The position numbers and the translations under genes were made by a program. DNA of 64,000 bases from Symsagittifera roscoffensis (Eukaryota; Xenacoelomorpha; Acoela; Convolutidae). Positions 28,640-41,040 of this stretch are shown here, in pieces; position 1 is the first letter of the stretch; the number at the start of each line of letters is the position of its first letter. The DNA lies in assembly GCF_963678635.1 (NCBI RefSeq), contig NC_087062.1, positions 89,877,845-89,941,844 of the forward strand. The letters run 5' to 3'. Below the pieces are notes generated by a model. It was given only the letters and a program-made list of their open reading frames with translations. It ran no database searches and had not been told where the DNA came from.

Positions 28640-29648
28640 ATTTCTGTAATTTTTTCGTCCTCGCCTCGTCGCCACTTTTCAATGTGTATCAGTGCTTGGT
28701 GAACTTCTTCTTTCATTGACAGGTTATATCGTCTTGATCTGGTCACATGGAGGATTGGCAAAAATCTCCGGGCGAATGCAGTCAATTTATGCGATGCGGA
28801 CTGCGGGCGTTTTTATCAATTATGCAGAAAAATTGAATTTCTGTGGTAAAAAATGCGGGGTTTTAAACTTAAATTACAAATTTTCCGCGTTACAAGCAAA
28901 AACAACAGCTGTTTAACGGTCTCTTTTCCAACTTGCTGGCGCTCTCGGCTCAAAAATTTGTTATAATAACTAAAATTTCGCTCAACTGTTGCACATTGCA
29001 CACTTCAAAAATCTATATTTGAACGCAATTTTTTGTAATTTTGGAAGTTGCGACGGCAAATCTTCCAAAAGCCGCGAATACAATCCATATCTTCTTGTAT
29101 TTGCTCAGAGTACGGCTTCGAATCATCAATATTGTACAAGAGGATTTAGCCAGACGTCGATAAGCGTGAGTCTCACTGTCCGGAATTGGATTCTTTCTTA
29201 CTCTGGGTAATTTCATTAAATCAGGCTTCTCAAATAGTATAAAGCATCTAACTTGATGGCAAAAGCTCACAGTCTTAATGAATTTCCGCCCAGGATGAAC
29301 ACCGTTGTCTCCAAAAAATTTGAAGAAATTAAGTTCTGCAGTTTTTGCATTGTTGACTCTCAGCAAGCGTTTTTCTTCTGAATTAAAAGTTTCAGTTAGG
29401 TCGAACAAAACTTCTTTGAGTGAATTGTCTGGGTTTAGTCTTTGAAAAAAAAGTTCATTGGCAATATTCTCATCAAGATCTTGAATCGAACAGCCGATCC
29501 TGAGAGTTGATTCAAACTTTTTCAAAGCGTTTAGAAAAAGATGCAGCCTCTTCGCGATAGCATCGTTTACACTCGTCGATCTAGTTAGAACTGGCTTGAG
29601 CACTAACTTTTTTGGCATCTGCACTTCTTCCAAAAATAAAATTTTCAA
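28640..29648 (-). pseudogene. hAT-like transposase remnant, C-terminal part
   Basis: Reading the minus strand, a 211-codon ORF (29648-29013) starts near a Pro-Val-Leu-Thr-Arg pattern like the PxxTRW block of hAT transposases and continues with helical Leu/Lys-rich sequence. A second frame (29001-28816) carries Ala-Thr-Val-Glu-Arg-Asn-Phe-Ser followed by an Arg/Leu helix, close to the ER-F-S dimerisation motif at the C-terminus of hAT transposases. A third frame (28785-28640) continues with Arg-rich sequence. Frameshifts separate the parts, so it is dead. The N-terminal part seems to lie beyond the inserted retroelement at 37047-37600. The family call rests on short motifs. Confidence 0.45.
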
Positions 29649-30338
29649 AAATCACCAAAAAACTTGTCTGGGTAACTTTAAATAGATTTAAATAAGTATA
29701 TCTATGATAAAGGGCATTTTGAAAATCAAAAACATAATTTTAATTCTTCGGTCAGAAAAATGCTTATCATAAAGTTTTCATATATGAAAGTTGTATGATA
29801 TGCATTTTTTTCATAAACAAAAAGAAAAATTTGAGGTAAAAAATTTTTAATCCCTTTTTTGGCTGCAAATTTGCATTTGTGCTAAAAAAATCAATTTTAA
29901 GCAAAAAAAAAACAAATTTACATGCAAAATTTGACATTTGTGTGTTTATAACGTAGTCCAGGATGAGTTTCTCACCCAAAAAACCCAAAAATTACATGAA
30001 AATGTTTTTTTTTTATAAACACGATTATTATCTTTTGTTTCATTTGCTAAGATAAAAATAAATTTGAAAAAAACAAGCGTTTTTTCTCAACCATCATAAT
30101 TATCAAGCCAAAAATTATCTAGCCATATTCAAATAGTTACTTTTTGGTATATATTTCCATGTGAAAATGTTAAAATCAACGTTTATGGCTAAAACCACCA
30201 AATGCAGTTTATCTCTGGGTTTATCTGGGTTTTCTCATGACAAAAAATCCTTGGTTAGTGTTTCGGTTGAAACACAAAATTTCGAAACAAAAATTTTTTG
30301 AATTTTCATTTATGGAAAAAATGCTTATCATACAATTT
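29649..30338. other. AT-rich DNA with repeats of an AAAAATGCTTATCATA theme
   Basis: No gene. The motif AAAAATGCTTATCATA near 29757, 30317 and, across the retroelement, 37030 indicates that the insertion site lay in a locally repetitive tract. Confidence 0.5.
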
Positions 30339-30343
30339 CATAG

Positions 30344-30559
30344 TGTTGTGATTTGATTTTAGCTGTTTTAAATGACCTTTGGTATTAATTATATACCGAT
30401 TAACTTTGTTTGATACGACCATCAGTCGATCGCAGAGTGTTCGTTCAGTAATTGTTCTAGAACGTTTTAAATTAACACACTCTATTCTATCTGTTTTATT
30501 CTTTTAAGCAATTGTATTGTAGTTGTACATAATTAGTAGATTAATAGAGTACTTTATTA
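30344..30559 (+). repeat. 5' LTR (216 bp)
   Basis: Begins TGTTGTGATTTG and ends ACTTTATTA, directly followed by the primer-binding site. Preceded by the target duplication CATAG. Confidence 0.93.
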
Positions 30560-30577
30560 TGGCGCAGTCCAAGGATT
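30560..30577 (+). promoter_or_regulatory. Primer-binding site, TGGCGCAGTCC type
   Basis: TGGCGCAGTCCAAGGATTC directly abuts the LTR. The TGGCGCAGTC start resembles the tRNA-Ser-type site of many gypsy elements, with no spacer. The first base could also be counted to the LTR. Confidence 0.75.
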
Positions 30578-30740
30578 CGAACGTGCGTGGAATCCCCCCT
30601 TCTGGCCTAATCAGACTCTAGAGCAACCGCATGCCTGGATCCAATGGAGCGACCAATTTCAATTGGCAATAATTGCGAACTAAAATCTGGAGATAGAGAG
30701 CCTAAACGGACCAGAGGTTCCAGAAACGCAAATATCCATC

Positions 30741-32015
30741 TTGGAACAAGTAACAGGATGCGAGTCGGACACGGACAGAGCCAGCAGAGATACGAGGAAT
30801 CAGACCGCTATGAAACAGTACGAAGCCGCTGAAGAAAAGTGGATCAATGAAGAAAAACGAAAATTCAACGGAATGAGAAGGACAAAAGCGGATAAGAAAC
30901 TACGCTCAATCTTATTTTTAGCTCTAGGGAGCGAAGGAAAAAGAGTATTCACTCAAAAGAACCCGAGGGTCAAGATTTTAGCGATCTCCTTCACAAAGTT
31001 CTGGACCTTACGTGACGCAGCATTCAACAAACCGCCCAACACAACGCTCGAGAAGTACAAACTACTAAACCTCAAACAGAAACATCGGAAATCATATGAA
31101 AAGTTCTGGGGAGCACAAACGGTTTTGGCATGTACCTGTAAAATAAAAGAAAATGACAAAGCGGAATGGTTAAGAGATGTTTTCATTGGTAACATGAGAA
31201 ACACAGACACCCAACGGAAACTCTCATCAGCCACGATAAGTCCAACAGAAGCACTCAACCAGGCCTTGATCGATGAAAAGGGGTATTTTAACCACCAAAA
31301 ATTGACAAATATGGCACGATCGTCGATCAACAGGTCATCTTTTAAATCTTTCAACAACCACTATCAGATCAAGAAGGAACCAAGTCTAAACATAGAATGT
31401 AGCAACCCGTGTATGAAATGTGGAAACTCAATCACGAAAAGACATCTAAACGTATGTCCAGCGAAGGATATAATATGTAAAAACTGTAATTACAAAGGAC
31501 ACTTCGCCAAACAATGTAAATCCCGTAATAAACGACCCGCTGTAAACACTGTAAATGACAACTATGTAAAAACTGAGAATTGTACATACATTTCTACGGA
31601 AAGCTCATGGAGGGAAAATCGAGAATCTTGCGATGTGATAAACGCCTGGAATGAATACGGGCAGAGCTATGACGACGAATTCTCAGTACTTAGCGTCAGA
31701 ACGAATTATGATGAAAACGGGCTGGAAACTAAGAAACTGCTAAACATAGGCTTGGGATGGGAGATGATCGTAAACATGAATATTCCAGTAGACTCAGCAA
31801 GTCCTGTAAGCTTTTCAAAACAAAACGTGTTGCAAGGGCTCAAAATAAGATACCCAAACCTAAAAATCCACCCAGTGGAGAAGAGGATTAAAGATTTGTA
31901 TTGTGGGTTCACTGACGATACGATACATATCTTAGGAAAGATCATTGTGGGGACACAATCCAATGGGTGGATCTGCGAAGAAGCTCCATTCTTTATTACT
32001 GGTGGCCATGAATGA
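30741..32015 (+). pseudogene. gag: Gag and protease region of the decayed Ty3/gypsy element
   Basis: A 424-codon frame. The first 200 residues are a helical gag core with a phenylalanine/tryptophan pair near 90-95. Two zinc knuckles follow at about 223-260: CX2CX7HX3C, then a canonical CX2CX4HX4C. An aspartic protease start near residue 350 has Asp-Ser-Ala-Ser in place of the usual Asp-Thr/Ser-Gly-Ala/Ser, so the invariant Gly is lost. The frame ends at a TGA (32013-32015) that interrupts the protease-RT junction; downstream reverse transcriptase is in the same frame, so the original gene was a single gag-pol ORF. Confidence 0.85.
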
Positions 32016-35000
32016 AACATTCTGAGGAATGACAACTTACCTAAGTTAGGCACAGAAGTGAAACAGAAGAATTGCCCCCAGCCAATCTGCATGATCAAAC
32101 AACCACAATTCGAGAGTAAGTGTAAAAATCAGCATTCATCAAATGATAAATATTTCAGCGAGTTTATAGAATTATTTACCAGAGTGGGAAGACTTCCCAA
32201 CGACCACAAAGTAGCTCACTTCCAATCACCTTTCAAGCCGGTACAAGCTAAAGACAGGAGAGTTCCCCTCCATTTACTCTCGGCGGTAAATGAAGAACTG
32301 AAAAGAATGGAGACCGAAGGTCACATAATTAAACTTGAAAAAAGCGACGAAGATTGTTTTATCAGCCCAATCGTAACTACCCGGAGGAAAGACGGTTCAA
32401 TTGAGTTAGCATTAGATTCCAAGTTATTAAACGATCAGATTTTTAAAAACAAGTACCAAATGCCAACCATTCATTAATTAATCGACAACGTGGCCCTTCA
32501 AATTTCAGAAAAATTCAACGGACATGTTTAGTTCAGCAACTTAGATCTGAAAAACGCTTACAGTCATTTCAAATTGTGTGAGAAAACGAGCAAACAGTGT
32601 AATTTTAGCATAGTAGGCGGTGAAACAACGGGAATCTATCGATTTTTAACTGGATTTTATGGACTGGGTGACCTGCCCAAAGAATTCCAGCGGGTCATGG
32701 ACTCACTTTTAAAGAACATACCATTCACAAACTGTTGTATAGACGATATTTTGGTAGCATCGAAGGGATCTTTGGAAGAACATAAAGCAATAGTCTTTAA
32801 AACTTTAACAATTCTGGACAAGAACAATATGGCGGTGAAATGGAGGAAATGCACTTTTTTCAAATCTGAGATAGAATGTTTAGGCTTCAAAATCTCAGGC
32901 CAGGAGTACGACCGTTGGTCGGCAAAGCAGAAGCTATCAAGCCAACCTAGGAAAGTTTCGGAATTGCGATCGTTTTTCGGCTCGATAAATCAGTATGTAA
33001 AATTCGTCCCGAATCTATCGACAATAAATTTGTTGCCACTACGTCCTGTGTTGAACAAAAAATCTGTAGATAAATGGGATAATGTTCGTTCCTCAGCCTT
33101 CGAAAAACTAAAATCCGAAATTTTAAATGAAGCAGAAAACAGCCACTTCGACATAAAGGAAAAAACCGGGCTAAAAACGGATGCTTCGCATTGAGGACTA
33201 GGCGCAACTCTAGAACAATTACCAGGGTACCAGTGGAAGACGGTTGCCTTCGCCTCAAGGTTTTTTAAATTATCATGAATTGAAGTATTCCACGAACGAA
33301 TTAGAAGTACTGGCCGTGGTGGTGGCCTCAGAACGTTTCAGGAATTACCTGTACGGTGCAGAATTCGAAATAGTCACGGACCACAAAACAAAGCCTTAAT
33401 TCTGCACTTTTGGCAAACCACGGAAATAAGACCATGCACAGCCGATTGACACGCTGGTAAACAGACTGTTACCGTTAATTTTAAAATTCCCCATATCCCA
33501 GGATATGGGAAAGATATGGGTTTTACCGATCTTTTATCCGGATTACCTTCGGGCAAAGCCCTTCCACCTTCTCATTACGACGAAGAATTTGTAGTCGCTT
33601 GAATAGACAAAATTCAGAAAATTCTGTATAATAGAACAACTTCTAACTCTAAAGATGTAAATTTTGTAGATGGGCCGCCAGTCGCTGTAAATAATAATAC
33701 TCTCGTGAACAGTAATATCCCATCGGGAGTAGAAAATTCAAGCAACGTGATTGGTCAAGACTTTTCGAATAGCTCTTTAACTAATTTTAAGATCAAAATT
33801 ATTGTCGCTATTATATCTTGTTTTGCTCGGTCATTAGAGATTCGTGATAATTCGCACACACGATCAGAAAATTGTACATCAAAGTTCTTACCTATTGACA
33901 ATTCCAAATTCAATTTCAAGAGCATCACTTTTTCGGACAAAATCGTTTTACATTTTATTTTTAAAAAATAAACAGTTTTAACCCCGAATCAAAAAGAAAT
34001 TAGTTATTGCGAAGACGGAAGATTTTACCGGCCCTTTACTAATAATTCCCGAAGAGCACAACATCGCTCTAAAAATTTAATACGACCACCTGCCGGACGA
34101 TCATGCTAAATTAGTGAAGAGTTACAAAACTGTCTTAAATGTACCCTTGTCTCCAATAATCCCCGAGAACCACTGTTCTGAGAAACTCCTTCAATTAATG
34201 ACAAGAGATGACAAAAGGATTTGGGACTTGATCGAGATTATTGAGAAGAAACGATCGATGGGCATTCACGTATCGTATATGAAAATTTTTGCGAAAAATC
34301 TCCACGTAAGAAACGACCAATTGTTTTTAGACAACAAATTAGTCGTTCCAGCTACCATCAGGGGAACTTTCAGCGCAATGCTACATGAGACCCATCCAGG
34401 CCAGTTTGGGATGAAGTCTCTCGCGGAATACATTTGGTGGCCCCACATTTACCGAGAGATTTACCATCACGGGAAGTCCTTAAGTCAATGCCTAAAAGCC
34501 AGTGAGAACCTAAAAGTTTTGTTAGGTACCGATAATATTACAAAACTTCCGACTCTGACTTGTGCTAAAGATGAAATAAATCCGGATTTCTCAGGACCTT
34601 TGGACGCGTTTTGGGGAACACAAAATTACATCCTTTTATGTATCGAGCGATTCACTAAATTCCCATCGGCCAAGATTGTAAATAACACGTCCTCGAACAC
34701 GATGATTTCTTTCTTAAACGACTATTGTCATCTTCACGATTCCCAAGGAAGATTAGAGTCGGCCATGGGTCGTGCTTTTTATCACACGAGTTTAAAAATT
34801 TATGCGAAAAATACAACATTCAGATCATTTATTGTACAGTCGGCGACATTGATCAAATGGGCTTGTGCAAAGACTGGTTTACACGATAAAGTCTAAATTA
34901 TTGGCAATATCAATTGATTTACCGAAACCTTCTTCAAATTCTTTGATCAAAAAAAATTATCTGGAACCTAAGAACCACAGAACAAACGTCAACCATTCGA

Positions 35001-35842
35001 GAAACACTTTAATAGAACGGCTAACACTAGATGGAAAAATCTTATTTTCTTTGATGACCGTTTAAATAAAGGGAAATTGATACTATCAAACCGACGGGCC
35101 AGTAACTGGGAATTACACGACGACGCGGAAGACGGTTTTCTCGATGAAAATAAGGACAGCCCATCGGACCTGGAAGACAGCTTACCGCTGGCTCAAACAT
35201 TCTCGAGCACACCTACAACAGAGGGTCGTAAGCAGTCCAGAGGTCTCAATACATCGAGGAAAGTAGTCGCTGGAGGTAAGCTTTATAGAAGGGCTACCAA
35301 CAAAAAAAAATGGGGAACCTTATATTAACTTAGTAAAGAAGGACATCAGAGACTCATCCGACCACACAATAACTCTCGATAACGGTCACATTTTACGAAA
35401 ATCGGACTTGGCTATTAAAGGAAAACTTCTTCCCGGTCCCACAAAAATCGTGGTGAACCAACCATCCATCGGGCACAAGTTACATGTACATTCGAGTTTA
35501 GCCGGAAAGCGGAAGCTATCTCCACCAAAGAACACGTTATCGATAGGTACTCCTCAGCTAAGGCATGGAACCTCAAGATTGGTTAGGCCAACGCAGATGT
35601 CTGATTCACCGACAGAAGCAGAGTCCACGCATGATCAGTTTCATTTTTCCTCAGGTTCTTCTTCATCTTTAAACTTAAACTCCTGGGATGGGATAATAGA
35701 CGACTACTTCGACGACATGACTAACAATAATGTACCTCCCAGCCACCAGGCAGAGTCTAATCAAGGGTTAAGTGTTACAGGTGAAGCCAACTCTACTCAA
35801 AATCGACAAATCTATCAATCAAAACAGACCAACGGTCGATAA
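32016..35842 (+). pseudogene. pol: Broken pol: reverse transcriptase, RNase H, integrase
   Basis: Open pieces at 32058-32477 and 32574-33194 are in the same frame as gag and carry reverse transcriptase motifs, including Cys-Ile-Asp-Asp at the YxDD position near 32740. Stops occur at 32475 and about 32527, and at 33192 inside the first RNase H motif (Thr-Asp-Ala-Ser). RNase H continues after a frameshift to about 33390. Integrase parts occupy 34114-34896, with a Tyr-Ile-Trp-Trp-Pro zinc-domain end and a core in which the usual catalytic context is degraded. 35077-35842 is a Ser/Pro-rich C-terminal tail with a Lys-Lys-Asp-Ile/Asn-Gly-His region like the usual pol terminus. Non-functional. 33400-34113 is mostly unassigned. 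Confidence 0.8.
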
Positions 35843-36780
35843 TAGAAGTGCCAGACTCTGCCGAAGTAGAAGTTTCGGAGAATAACCCAATCGTGTTGGA
35901 CAGTGCCCCAGAAAGTAAGTGTAGCCCCTTCTGCTTCCCTACCAAGACATTCTAGACCCCGTGGGAACGTCGGACCCCCTAAATGTTTCGGATATCGGCA
36001 ATTTATCGATGTAGTATTTGAAAAAGACGACCAGACTACAAGTACAGTGCAGGATGTTACTACTAACCAACCCATGACTACATTTTCAATTTTTTCACCT
36101 TCAGACCTGCTAACACCATTAGCGGAGGCCCCACAAGTACCTATCCTGGTTGCAGAAACTACGTTGACTTGGTCCTCTAAGAAACCCTGCCCAACGGAAA
36201 GGGCCAATTACACGCCGATTATGTCAATCTTAAAAAATACCCCCCTCCGGATCTTACTCACTATCTCAACCTTCAATAACCGACATATTTGACGAAGTAG
36301 AGAAACCTAGTGATACATCCTCGAATATCGACTCAGACGTAAAAGCAAAACTAGCCAATTTTGACGAAAAATTTAACGGATCTTCCTCAAACTCGCAAAA
36401 CTTTATTTATTGCCATTCAATTTATAGCGTACACACCTTGTAGATACCGTTGTAAATCTTAAATGAAATTTGTAGATTAGTTTCTTTTTTTTATACTAAT
36501 TTTAGTTAATTTGTTTTTATCTTATCTGTTATATAACTTTAAATTCTGTATATTCACCCTGTACATTTGTACATTATATCTCATGTTATATAACTGTAAA
36601 TTCTGTGTATTCACCCTGTACATTTGTACTAATTTCACTTGTAGATGGTGTTTTGCTTGCTGTACTATTTCTTTTCTGTGGCGCAGTTTGTAAATCTAGT
36701 TCCTACTTTGAAGGGCGAAAATGGATGTAAATAAAATTAGTTAGTGAAATTGTAGTTTTATTTTTTTTCCCGGTTGGAAA
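35843..36780 (+). other. 3' part of the decayed element
   Basis: Short open frames only (for example 35903-36292), with no env signature such as a signal peptide plus transmembrane segment. A sequence of about 60 bp containing TTCACCCTGTACATTTGTAC is repeated in tandem at about 36530-36640. Confidence 0.5.
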
Positions 36781-36996
36781 TGTTGTGATTTGTTTTTAGC
36801 TTTTTTAAATGACCTTCGGTATTAATTAAATATCGGTTAACTTTGTTCGATACCACCATCGGTCGATCGCAGAGTGTTCGTTCAGTAATTGTTTTAGAAC
36901 GTTTTAAATTAACACACTGTATTTTATCTGTTTTATTCTTTTAAGTAATTGTATCTTAGTTGTATGTAACTAGTAGATTAACAGAATACTTTATTA
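36781..36996 (+). repeat. 3' LTR (216 bp)
   Basis: Same start and end as the 5' LTR and same length, followed by CATAG. Confidence 0.93.
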
Positions 36997-37046
36997 CATA
37001 GTATGGAAAAATTCTTGTCATACAGTTTTATATATGGAAAAAATGC

Positions 37047-37600
37047 TTATTTTGCTATCTTTATACATATATTTTTTTCTATGAAATTGTATGAAAGAAT
37101 ATAAAAAGAAATTTCTTCATATATGAAAAATGTATGATATTCATTTTTTGTCAACCCGTGTGGTCTCAAAAAGTAGTTAGCAAAGTCTTGACACCATTGA
37201 ATAGTATTTTTGTAGTTTTTCAAGAAATTGTTTATATTTGATCGAAGATTCACTATATGGCACATGCAATTCATATAGACACTATTACGTAACAGGGCCT
37301 GTAAGCCCAATCAATAAGAAGCCAACATCTAAGCGGAGCTGCTCGAAAGAAAAAGCACAACATTATTAAAATAAAAAAGGCCGAAAAGAAGTTTCATTTT
37401 TTGCTTGACAACTTTCGAGTTTTCCAAAGGTTCCGATCCAAAACTAGTTCGCAAAGCAGAGGCTTCAAGCTAACTGATGTGTCAACTGAGATAGCAGCAA
37501 TCACAAGGTATTGCACCTCACGAACGTACGTTCTCATGAAAAAACTCGCGCATCTTTGAGTTTCTAGTAACATTTGGTGCAAAGTTTGAACAAGCCCGCA
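37047..37600 (-). pseudogene. hAT-like transposase remnant, part upstream of the inserted element
   Basis: Two minus-strand frames (37582-37394 and 37310-37047). The second has Cys-Met-Cys-His-Ile-Val-Asn-Leu followed by a helical stretch, resembling the C-x-x-H-x-L-N-L block in the catalytic domain of hAT transposases. In minus-strand order this block should come before the TRW-like and ER-F-S blocks, which are found at 28640-29648 beyond the retroelement. Short matches, so tentative. Confidence 0.35.
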
Positions 37601-37769
37601 CCCAGTCGCTAATCAATTTAATTTTTTCCAATCGGGCCTGATTTCGTACTGGAAAAAATTTTCTGAACTTTTGTAGGGGATTCGCCTAATTTAGCTAAAT
37701 GCTCTTTCGATTTTTAATGTCCATTTAGCACGCTCTGCCTTGAATTATCAATTTTCTTAACACTTGATT

Positions 37770-38153
37770 CAGGGGCGATCTAGGATTTTCTCGAGGGGGG
37801 GGGGGGATTTTCAAAAATTTTGACGACCTTTTTTTAGGTCGACCAAATTGATTTTTTGAGCTCTCCCAAAGCAGTGTTTTGCCCCTATTTTGGCTAAATT
37901 TTCTGCGCCGTTTTTGGGCACTTTTTGAAAAATTTTGACAAAAAAATCGCGTTTTTTTTTTGGCTGGCGCTCCTCCTCAAAGTTAGTATATATTGGCGCC
38001 AAAGGCGCCTTTAGAAAAATTTTAGGGTCGGTCGCGCAAAAATGGATTTCTGAAAATGTATCAAAGGGGGGACCCTTTGGGTCGGCAGGGGGTCGAATCC
38101 CTGAAGGGGAAAGAGCGTCCAAACCCCCCGCCCCCCCCCTAAATCCGCCCCTG
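37770..38153. mobile_element. Non-autonomous hAT element, 384 bp
   Basis: The ends are CAGGGGCG-ATCTAGG on the left and, reversed, CAGGGGCGGATTTAGG on the right. Both continue into poly-G, and this is a widespread hAT terminus. Flanks ACTTGATT (37762-37769) and ACTTAGTT (38154-38161) fit an 8-bp target duplication with two changes. The internal minus-strand 103-codon frame is not a transposase. Confidence 0.82.
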
Positions 38154-38161
38154 ACTTAGTT

Positions 38162-38720
38162 AAATACAAAAGTACCCCCATTTCCTCAAAAAAGCATTCG
38201 CTGCCTCGAAATTAGGCTCTCTCTTGAGCTGACTTTTTGGAATTGAGCAAAATAAGCAGCTTTTTCTTTTTTTCTTAGCTCAAAAATGCCCCGTAATGTT
38301 CACTTACGGGTGTAGATGGCGTGTGTTTAGGTAGTTTTCTGAGTGATATATCTGTGATAACAGCCATTAGTTGATAAAAGGAAGAACGCAACCATCAATA
38401 TTCAATAATATTCTGCATAATCTCTAATTAAACACAAACCCGCTGACGCAATCTGAAAAGGAACGATTCAAATTAGTTTATATTTTCAGTTTCAACCAAT
38501 CAAAACGCTTCAATTCTACGGCATTCGTGCGGGGTTATGAGATGTCTACATTGACGCTTTTTATGCGGTAATTGTGCAGGGTTACGCCTCACAGATTTAT
38601 GCCAAGCCCGGTCACATATTTCTACTACCATTTTACTTTAATGATACCCTTTTCTGCTCGTTTATAATAATTTTTTCTGTTGCGCTGTGCTGTCTGGCTT
38701 CCTTCATTTTAGTCTAAGCT
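38162..38720. other. Non-coding DNA
   Basis: No ORF or repeat that I can name. Confidence 0.4.
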
Positions 38721-38743
38721 ATTGGGCTTTTTAAATCTATTGC

Positions 38744-39049
38744 GTAGATTCCGTACTGTTGTGAAATTGTACATATTCTTCTGAGGTAGTGATCGACAAT
38801 TTGTCTTTTGATTCTTACTTCTGGAAATTCTGCTTTGCATAGACTTATTCCTTTTTCAAATCAATTTGCTATTAAGTTTTGACAAAATTTTGTTTTTCCT
38901 CTATCATCAGTGAAGGAAGTGATGATAAATGGAAGGATGGTGTTTTCATCTTCACTTTCTTCATTTGTACTTCTTTTTGAACTTTATGACTGTTAATTTG
39001 TAACTTTCTATGTGTTTTATTGGTTGATTCCAATTGTATAGGTAAATAT
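38744..39049 (-). pseudogene. Diverged fragment of the large element's gag start
   Basis: The plus-strand text follows that of 13016-13330 with many substitutions and small indels (roughly 70-75 per cent identity by eye). It includes the tracts GTAGATTCC(A/G)TACTGTTGTG and TTGGTTGATTCCAATTGTATAG. It covers the end of the basic ORF, its overlap with gag and about the first 80 gag codons. Frames are disrupted. It shows that a second, older member of the same family was inserted here in the minus orientation. Confidence 0.8.
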
Positions 39050-40660
39050 GAATTAATTAATTTGTAAATAAAAAATTCAAGACAAACTAACCATTTTTTA
39101 ATAAATGTTTCTTCATTAGTCTCTAGATCACCATCATGTACAATCAAGAAAACAGAAAAGCAGAAATGAATATTGAAAACTCTTTTCTATATTATAAATT
39201 TTTCAAATATCAAACTCCTTTTTATTCATAAACTATTATTAACTAACCGCAATAAATGACGCAGTAAATTTCTTCTCTACAACACTAAATTCATCTATAA
39301 ATTCTTCTCCCCAATGTAGTAAATGTGAATACACTGAAAATAATTTAATAATTTCAATCCCCACAATGCAGTAAAAATAAAACTTTCAGCAGTAAATTCA
39401 TACAAATGTTAGCAGTACTGACTGTTTCAAGAATCAACCGCACACAAATTCTATCCAAACTCGCACAGCTCGCCCACAACGAATTGTTTAAAATAATAAT
39501 TTCAAGTTTTAGTTTTCACTGAGAACAACTCAAACTAATAATTACACGTTTCAAACTTTCTTTTAACCCGGTTGGAAAAGAATTATACAATATACCCAAC
39601 TAACCAACGCAGCGTACTAAACACCATGAAACATAAACTAACAGCATGACAAAGAAAAGAAAATCCACAGTACCCAAACTGGGTTAAGCCTTCTTAAAGA
39701 ACCGATAATTTATTCTTTTGAAGACTATTGATAAGTCTAAAAAAGAAACCATAAAACACCAAAAAGTCAAAAGACAAACCCAAACCAAACAATTTGATTT
39801 TTGAGAAAAGAACACAACTAAAACAACTAAAGGAAAAAACCAGAAACAAACACGACACAAAAGGTTAACACAAAACAGGACCCCATAAAAAGCCAGCATG
39901 AAATCAACCCTCACTCCTGGCCAAACCCACCAGAAGAGGACTAAGTCCTGAGCATGCTTAATAGCCGGCCTAACCCACCGTGCTAGAATCCACGCTTTGC
40001 GACCACACTCTTTTTTTTGATAAGAGGTAATCAAGTGTGAGTAACTCTTTTAAAATAACTGAACTAAAAATAAAAAAGCTTTTGCGATAAAAACTAATGA
40101 AAAATCATAACTAAAAGAAAGACTAACTAAACTTTTATTTATGTAAAATATATATTGCAGTAATATAGATCATACACAATCACGAAGACGAGCATCAAAC
40201 AGCTAAGACGACCTCATCACACATAACCTACAGAATGGCTGAACATAACCGATATGCCGCTCACAACCTCAACTCAAAGGATTTAGAGTACGACTTGACT
40301 TCGAACCAAAGGACTTCATTGAAACAGACTAATGACCACCTCGATGTTCAATTATACGTACAGATCCGAGCTAGTGGGCATTCCCTCCAAACTCGAGCTT
40401 CACGCCATTCCCAATCCAGATTGAAACATAGTTCTCAACAACCGATCAAGACCAGACAATCATAACAAACCATCTTGAAATCAAATTGATTTCGTTGGCG
40501 GTCATAGTCATTGTCGAATGACAACTGACAATGTCAGATCGATTATTCTAGCTTCCTGGAGCTAACTTCTCCAAGAACAGACAAGAAATGATGCTCGCCA
40601 AGTACCAACGATCATCATCCATCCTTCATTACAGATAGAAGATAAAGGATTCAAAAACTC
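39050..40660. other. AT-rich region between the gag fragment and the LTR
   Basis: No recognised gene. A 76-codon plus ORF (40235-40465), rich in Ser, Gln, His and Arg, ends 195 bp before the LTR and could be a terminal ORF of a plus-oriented relative. It has no similarity I can see to the terminal ORF at 279-1. A segment near 39672-39690 (CCCAAACTGGGTTAAGC) recalls the leader motifs of the large element. Confidence 0.35.
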
Positions 40661-41040
40661 TGTAAAACCCGGATCCAAACTGTATGTTATTATTGGTTAT
40701 AAATGAGATATTTTATCCCAAAAAATATTGAATACTAACCAATCATACTCCACCTAACTAACTACCCACTTATTTGTAAGTGCTGAAACTACTTGTAGTT
40801 TCAGCACCAGAGCATTCTGAATTTAACTTACAGCTTGATTGCCTTTTCCAAGAGACCAACTCGTAACAAACCAGTATACTCTAGATCTATTGAGACTAAG
40901 AGATATAAGAGTAAGATTAAGATCGGTATTAGACTAAGAAGTTGCACGAATCAATCCAGCCGAAAATAAGATAGCGTGACGAGCAGACGGTGTACCTTAT
41001 CTGAAATTACTCTATGAGTTAGACCATAAGTCCCAACTCA
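40661..41040 (+). repeat. LTR of the large-element family, plus orientation (380 bp)
   Basis: Alignable with 15365-14958 over most of its length, with the strongest match over 40880-41025. It ends in the same AACTCA and carries the hairpin (40780-40807). The sequence after 41040 is unrelated and lacks the primer-binding site, so this is a solo LTR or the 3' LTR of a lost element. No clear target duplication. Confidence 0.75.

Larger units (their letters stand above)
30344..36996 (+). mobile_element. Decayed Ty3/gypsy element with intact LTR pair
   Basis: Two 216-bp LTRs flank gag-pol remnants, and CATAG (30339-30343 and 36997-37001) is the 5-bp target duplication. The LTRs differ at about 20 of 216 positions by eye (near 9 per cent), so the insertion is old. 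The coding frame is broken by several stops and frameshifts. It is inserted in opposite orientation within the hAT-like remnant. Confidence 0.93.

Noticed and set aside
30560-30590. tRNA gene suspected from GGATTCGAACG
   Set aside because: It is the primer-binding site region next to the LTR; no cloverleaf can be formed from the surrounding sequence.
37811-38122. 103-codon minus ORF inside the hAT element
   Set aside because: Too short for a transposase and lies entirely within a non-autonomous element; probably chance.
39684-40034. 116-codon minus ORF, Trp/Phe/Val-rich
   Set aside because: Composition typical of the antisense of an Asn/Lys/Pro-rich AT region; no context.
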